Below, piece by piece: positions 5,995 to 6,003 of a stretch of DNA of 6,003 nt (position 1 is the stretch's first letter; the number at the start of each line of letters is the position of its first letter). Source of the stretch: an archaeon. GTDB lineage: Archaea; Nanobdellota; Nanobdellia; Woesearchaeales; WJKL01. A program made the translations under genes and the position numbers. Below the pieces are notes generated by a model, which had not been told where the DNA came from, searched no databases, and was given only the letters and a program-made list of their open reading frames with translations. The stretch spans positions 1 to 6,003 of the forward strand of contig JAGVIO010000126.1 of the NCBI GenBank assembly GCA_020056025.1, written 5' to 3'.

Positions 5995-6003
5995 GTGCCT
6001 TTC

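Noticed and set aside
5907..6002. Open minus-strand frame (31 codons and TAA) that could be the C-terminus of a gene upstream of gatE
   Set aside because: It runs through both inverted repeats, resembles no protein I know (and not the GatD tail), and another minus frame is open over part of the same stretch. The window is too short to decide.

Overview
The window looks like chromosomal DNA from an archaeon, probably a small-genome DPANN-type lineage (Woesearchaeota/Pacearchaeota-like); that placement is inference. The archaeal call rests on GatE, an amidotransferase subunit known only from Archaea. It is also supported by TATA-type promoters (TTTATATA or close) lying 28-30 nt before the ATG of three genes, the arrangement expected for leaderless archaeal mRNAs. 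No rRNA, tRNA, CRISPR array or transposase is visible.

Left part, plus strand (1-1307). The window opens inside the C-terminal end of a small basic protein that resembles the AbrB-like/DUF2080 'transposase-associated' family. A short hairpin follows. Two independently promoted genes of unknown function come next: a 148-aa protein (156-602) that is noticeably AT-richer than the rest, and a 206-aa Trp/Lys-rich protein (687-1307). Both share the same 12-nt promoter core at the same distance from the ATG, so I move both starts downstream of the longest open frames.

Right part, minus strand (5865 down to 1286). Three genes read in the same direction: gatE (Glu-tRNA(Gln) amidotransferase subunit E), then after 84 nt ppdK (pyruvate, phosphate dikinase, complete with all catalytic motifs), then with an ATGA overlap a 155-aa degenerate response-regulator-receiver-like protein. 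The last gene meets the 206-aa plus-strand gene tail to tail, with a 22-nt overlap of the coding regions. A pair of overlapping inverted repeats lies upstream of gatE at the right edge.

How they fit together: GatE (with GatD, not in the window) makes Gln-tRNA(Gln), and PPDK interconverts pyruvate and PEP. They are linked by position, not by pathway. The receiver-like protein is the most suggestive partner because its start codon overlaps the ppdK stop. The points most worth a second look are the GatE that lacks the family's usual AspRS-like (GAD) insertion, the receiver-like protein that has lost its phospho-acceptor Asp, and the interlocked hairpins before gatE. I did not find a clear new multi-gene system.
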